A stretch of DNA of 64,000 bases from an uncultured Cellulophaga sp. (GTDB lineage Bacteria > Bacteroidota > Bacteroidia > Flavobacteriales > Flavobacteriaceae): contig CANMEI010000001.1 of the NCBI GenBank assembly GCA_947496695.1, positions 124,001 through 188,000 on the forward strand, read 5' to 3'. Positions 62,437 to 64,000 of this stretch are shown here, piece by piece. The notes beneath the pieces are model-generated. The model was not told the DNA's origin. It worked only from the letters and a program-made list of their open reading frames with translations, and did no database searches. Numbering within the stretch: the stretch's first letter is position 1; each line of letters begins with the position of its first letter. The translations under genes and the position numbers were made by a program.

Positions 62437-64000
62437 TTATTTTTCTACGTGATCTAAAACCCATTTTAATTCTGGATCAACATTATTCTCTCTATCTTTT
62501 TTAGTTGGAATAATTTCAATATCAGGTAAAACACCATAACCATTTTTAGATTTTTGATAAGGCGTTTCTATCTGCATTAGTCCAAAATCAAAACTAACTT
62601 TTGATGTTGGTAATACTATATATTTTTGCACACCTGCAACGGTACCATTATAATGACCACCAGTCTCTTCACCTACAAAAAAAGCTCTTTCAGTTGCCTT
62701 TAAATTTGTTGATAGTATTGATGATGCTGAAAAAGAATTTCCGTTAATTAAAACATATATTTTACCTGTATAGTGTAACGGATTTATTTTTCGTTTCTTT
62801 TTAGAACCTGAGACTTTATAATTAATAACCCCATTTTTTTTATTACTTTTTAACCACTCAACAGGTATTGATATTGGCGAAGCTAGCACAGCCATAATAT
62901 TTACGAACAGAGGCTTTCCTTTTGACATAAATGCTTTATTAAATGGTGTTCTCGTTTTTGTTTCTGCTTTTTCAACAAATCTGTTCGTATCCGTTGTTAA
63001 GTAGCTATACAAACTGACTATTTCATCTAATCGCCCGCCTGTATTATCTCGTAAATCAAGAACTAAATTTTGAATTTTTGAATTTTTTATATTCTCAAAA
63101 GTCTCTTTATAAAACTTTTTATAGGGTCCGTTATTAAAATTACGAATCTTGATAAAAGCAATACTACTATCTTTTCCTATATAATTAAAATTACGAGTAT
63201 ATGTTTTTTTCGAATAAATGTAACCGTGGTTTAAGTTGTATTTTCTTTTGAATTTTAATTCTTTCCTTTTTGCCTTTTTTTGTTCTCTTGTTAATTTTAC
63301 GTTTTCACCGTCTATTAAACTATCGGTTTTCTTAAATTTCTTTAAAATAGAATCTTTAGGTATTCTGTGAAACATTCTTGTAAACACTGAATCTTGCTGA
63401 TCAAAAGTTATTGACAAACTATCTAAATAACCTTTATCTTTAAAATAAAAAGAGGAAAACCGAAGTGCTACAAACCTTTCTTTAAATGTATGATTATACC
63501 CGTCTGATGAAAATAGTTTTTGATAATCACTCACTAATTTTTGTATAGGCTCACCATTAATTTTTAGAACCTCAGCGCCCACTAAAGTTGAATCTAAACC
63601 TCCATTACGCTTTACTAGAAATCCATCTTTTACCCTTTCAAAATCTAATTCATAAAATTCAAATTTTTTCTTCCTAAGAATTCTGTATTCCTTTTTTGTA
63701 TATTTTTTTGATGGATTAAAAACAGATATATGCCCTTGTCGGACTTCAGATATAACTGGAGCTATTTTTTTAAAAAATTCATGACTCGTTAATGGCTTAT
63801 TAATTGTTTTCTTTAAACTATCAAACTTAAAATCTAATTTTTCTTTAGCTATAAATTGATATAACTTAGGGTGTAACTTTTTTAATTTTCCGTAAGCTAT
63901 TTCTACATCTTCTCTAAGATCTTTTACAGGGTGGGTTGCCTTTATATCTACATTATACTTTTTAATACTAACACAAGAGCTAAAAAATACTAAAAACGCT
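62437..64000 (-). CDS. S41-family peptidase, lipoprotein; 5' end outside window
   Basis: The frame is open from the right edge to the stop at 62437 (521 codons visible); a GTG at 63582 is internal, not the start. The visible N-terminus is the end of a lipoprotein signal (AFLVFFSSC, lipobox Cys), so only a few codons are missing. A helical domain (about 20-110) is followed by a PDZ-like segment (GAEVLKINGEPIQKLV) and the S41 protease core with LVLDLRDNTGGRLDEIVSLY and the catalytic Ser in LINGNSFSASSILS, then FFVGEETGG. Substrate is unknown; it is probably a periplasmic-side protein-processing protease. Confidence 0.85.
   Translation of the reverse strand, partial: AFLVFFSSCVSIKKYNVDIKATHPVKDLREDVEIAYGKLKKLHPKLYQFIAKEKLDFKFDSLKKTINKPLTSHEFFKKIAPVISEVRQGHISVFNPSKKYTKKEYRILRKKKFEFYELDFERVKDGFLVKRNGGLDSTLVGAEVLKINGEPIQKLVSDYQKLFSSDGYNHTFKERFVALRFSSFYFKDKGYLDSLSITFDQQDSVFTRMFHRIPKDSILKKFKKTDSLIDGENVKLTREQKKAKRKELKFKRKYNLNHGYIYSKKTYTRNFNYIGKDSSIAFIKIRNFNNGPYKKFYKETFENIKNSKIQNLVLDLRDNTGGRLDEIVSLYSYLTTDTNRFVEKAETKTRTPFNKAFMSKGKPLFVNIMAVLASPISIPVEWLKSNKKNGVINYKVSGSKKKRKINPLHYTGKIYVLINGNSFSASSILSTNLKATERAFFVGEETGGHYNGTVAGVQKYIVLPTSKVSFDFGLMQIETPYQKSKNGYGVLPDIEIIPTKKDRENNVDPELKWVLDHVEK

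Noticed and set aside
62437..63582. S41 peptidase starting at GTG 63582
   Set aside because: The frame continues upstream to a lipoprotein signal at the window edge, so the GTG is internal.
1..64000. CRISPR array or rRNA genes
   Set aside because: No regularly spaced direct repeats and no rRNA-like sequence were noticed on reading the window.

Overview
The window is about 64 kb of an AT-rich, gene-dense chromosome from a member of the Flavobacteriaceae (Bacteroidota), probably marine. The evidence is a type IX secretion C-terminal sorting domain, GLPGLI-family and DUF5686/CarboxypepD-regulatory-like envelope proteins, Bacteroidota promoters of the form TTG-N(about 20)-TAnnTTTG with little Shine-Dalgarno signal, and a FolK/deoxynucleoside-kinase fusion known from this group. 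No rRNA or CRISPR array was seen.

Layout. 1-7400: methionine and SAM genes on the minus strand. They are a MetX-aspartokinase fusion that runs off the left edge, metY behind a SAM-I (S-box) riboswitch, a CocE-type lipoprotein hydrolase, and metK behind what reads as a SAM-II riboswitch. 7400-19000: an outer-membrane barrel with a GLPGLI partner, a deoxynucleoside kinase, a secreted GH64-like beta-1,3-glucanase, an App1-type phosphatase, pyrophosphatase, a DUF5686 barrel and pdhB. 19000-27500: etfBA behind a perfect 28-bp palindrome, a bifunctional nuclease, a nucleoside/thymidylate/folate set (NupC-type transporter, thyA, DHFR) and murI. 27600-34900: an envelope-assembly cluster (two OmpH/Skp chaperones, bamA, uppS, a DUF6089 protein) followed by nadK and a CBS protein. 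35000-53600: pdxJ, tig-clpP-clpX, a GH3-type enzyme, an AsmA-like protein, a queuosine-precursor transporter, sppA, folK-dNK, an rRNA/tRNA methyltransferase and mutS.

53750-60200 is the accessory part. A tRNA-Gly/tRNA-Leu(UAA) pair is followed by a 6.24-kb integrative element inserted in the 3' end of tRNA-Leu. It is bounded by a 16-bp direct repeat (attL/attR) and has a tyrosine integrase, paired arm-type repeats near both ends, an excisionase-like HTH protein, a probable rolling-circle (phage gene II/X-like) replication protein with tandem repeats at its 3' end and a structured leader with a strong antisense-strand terminator, and several unrecognised proteins, notably a 310-residue orphan between HTH and integrase. 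The size and Rep type suggest an integrated plasmid or a satellite of a filamentous phage; no Zot-like ATPase or coat gene was recognised. This is the best candidate for an undescribed system here.

60200-64000: a small frameshifted gene beside attR, a frameshifted M14 carboxypeptidase, a small conserved-looking protein and an S41 peptidase lipoprotein that runs off the right edge. Function calls come from reading translations by eye; no database search was possible.
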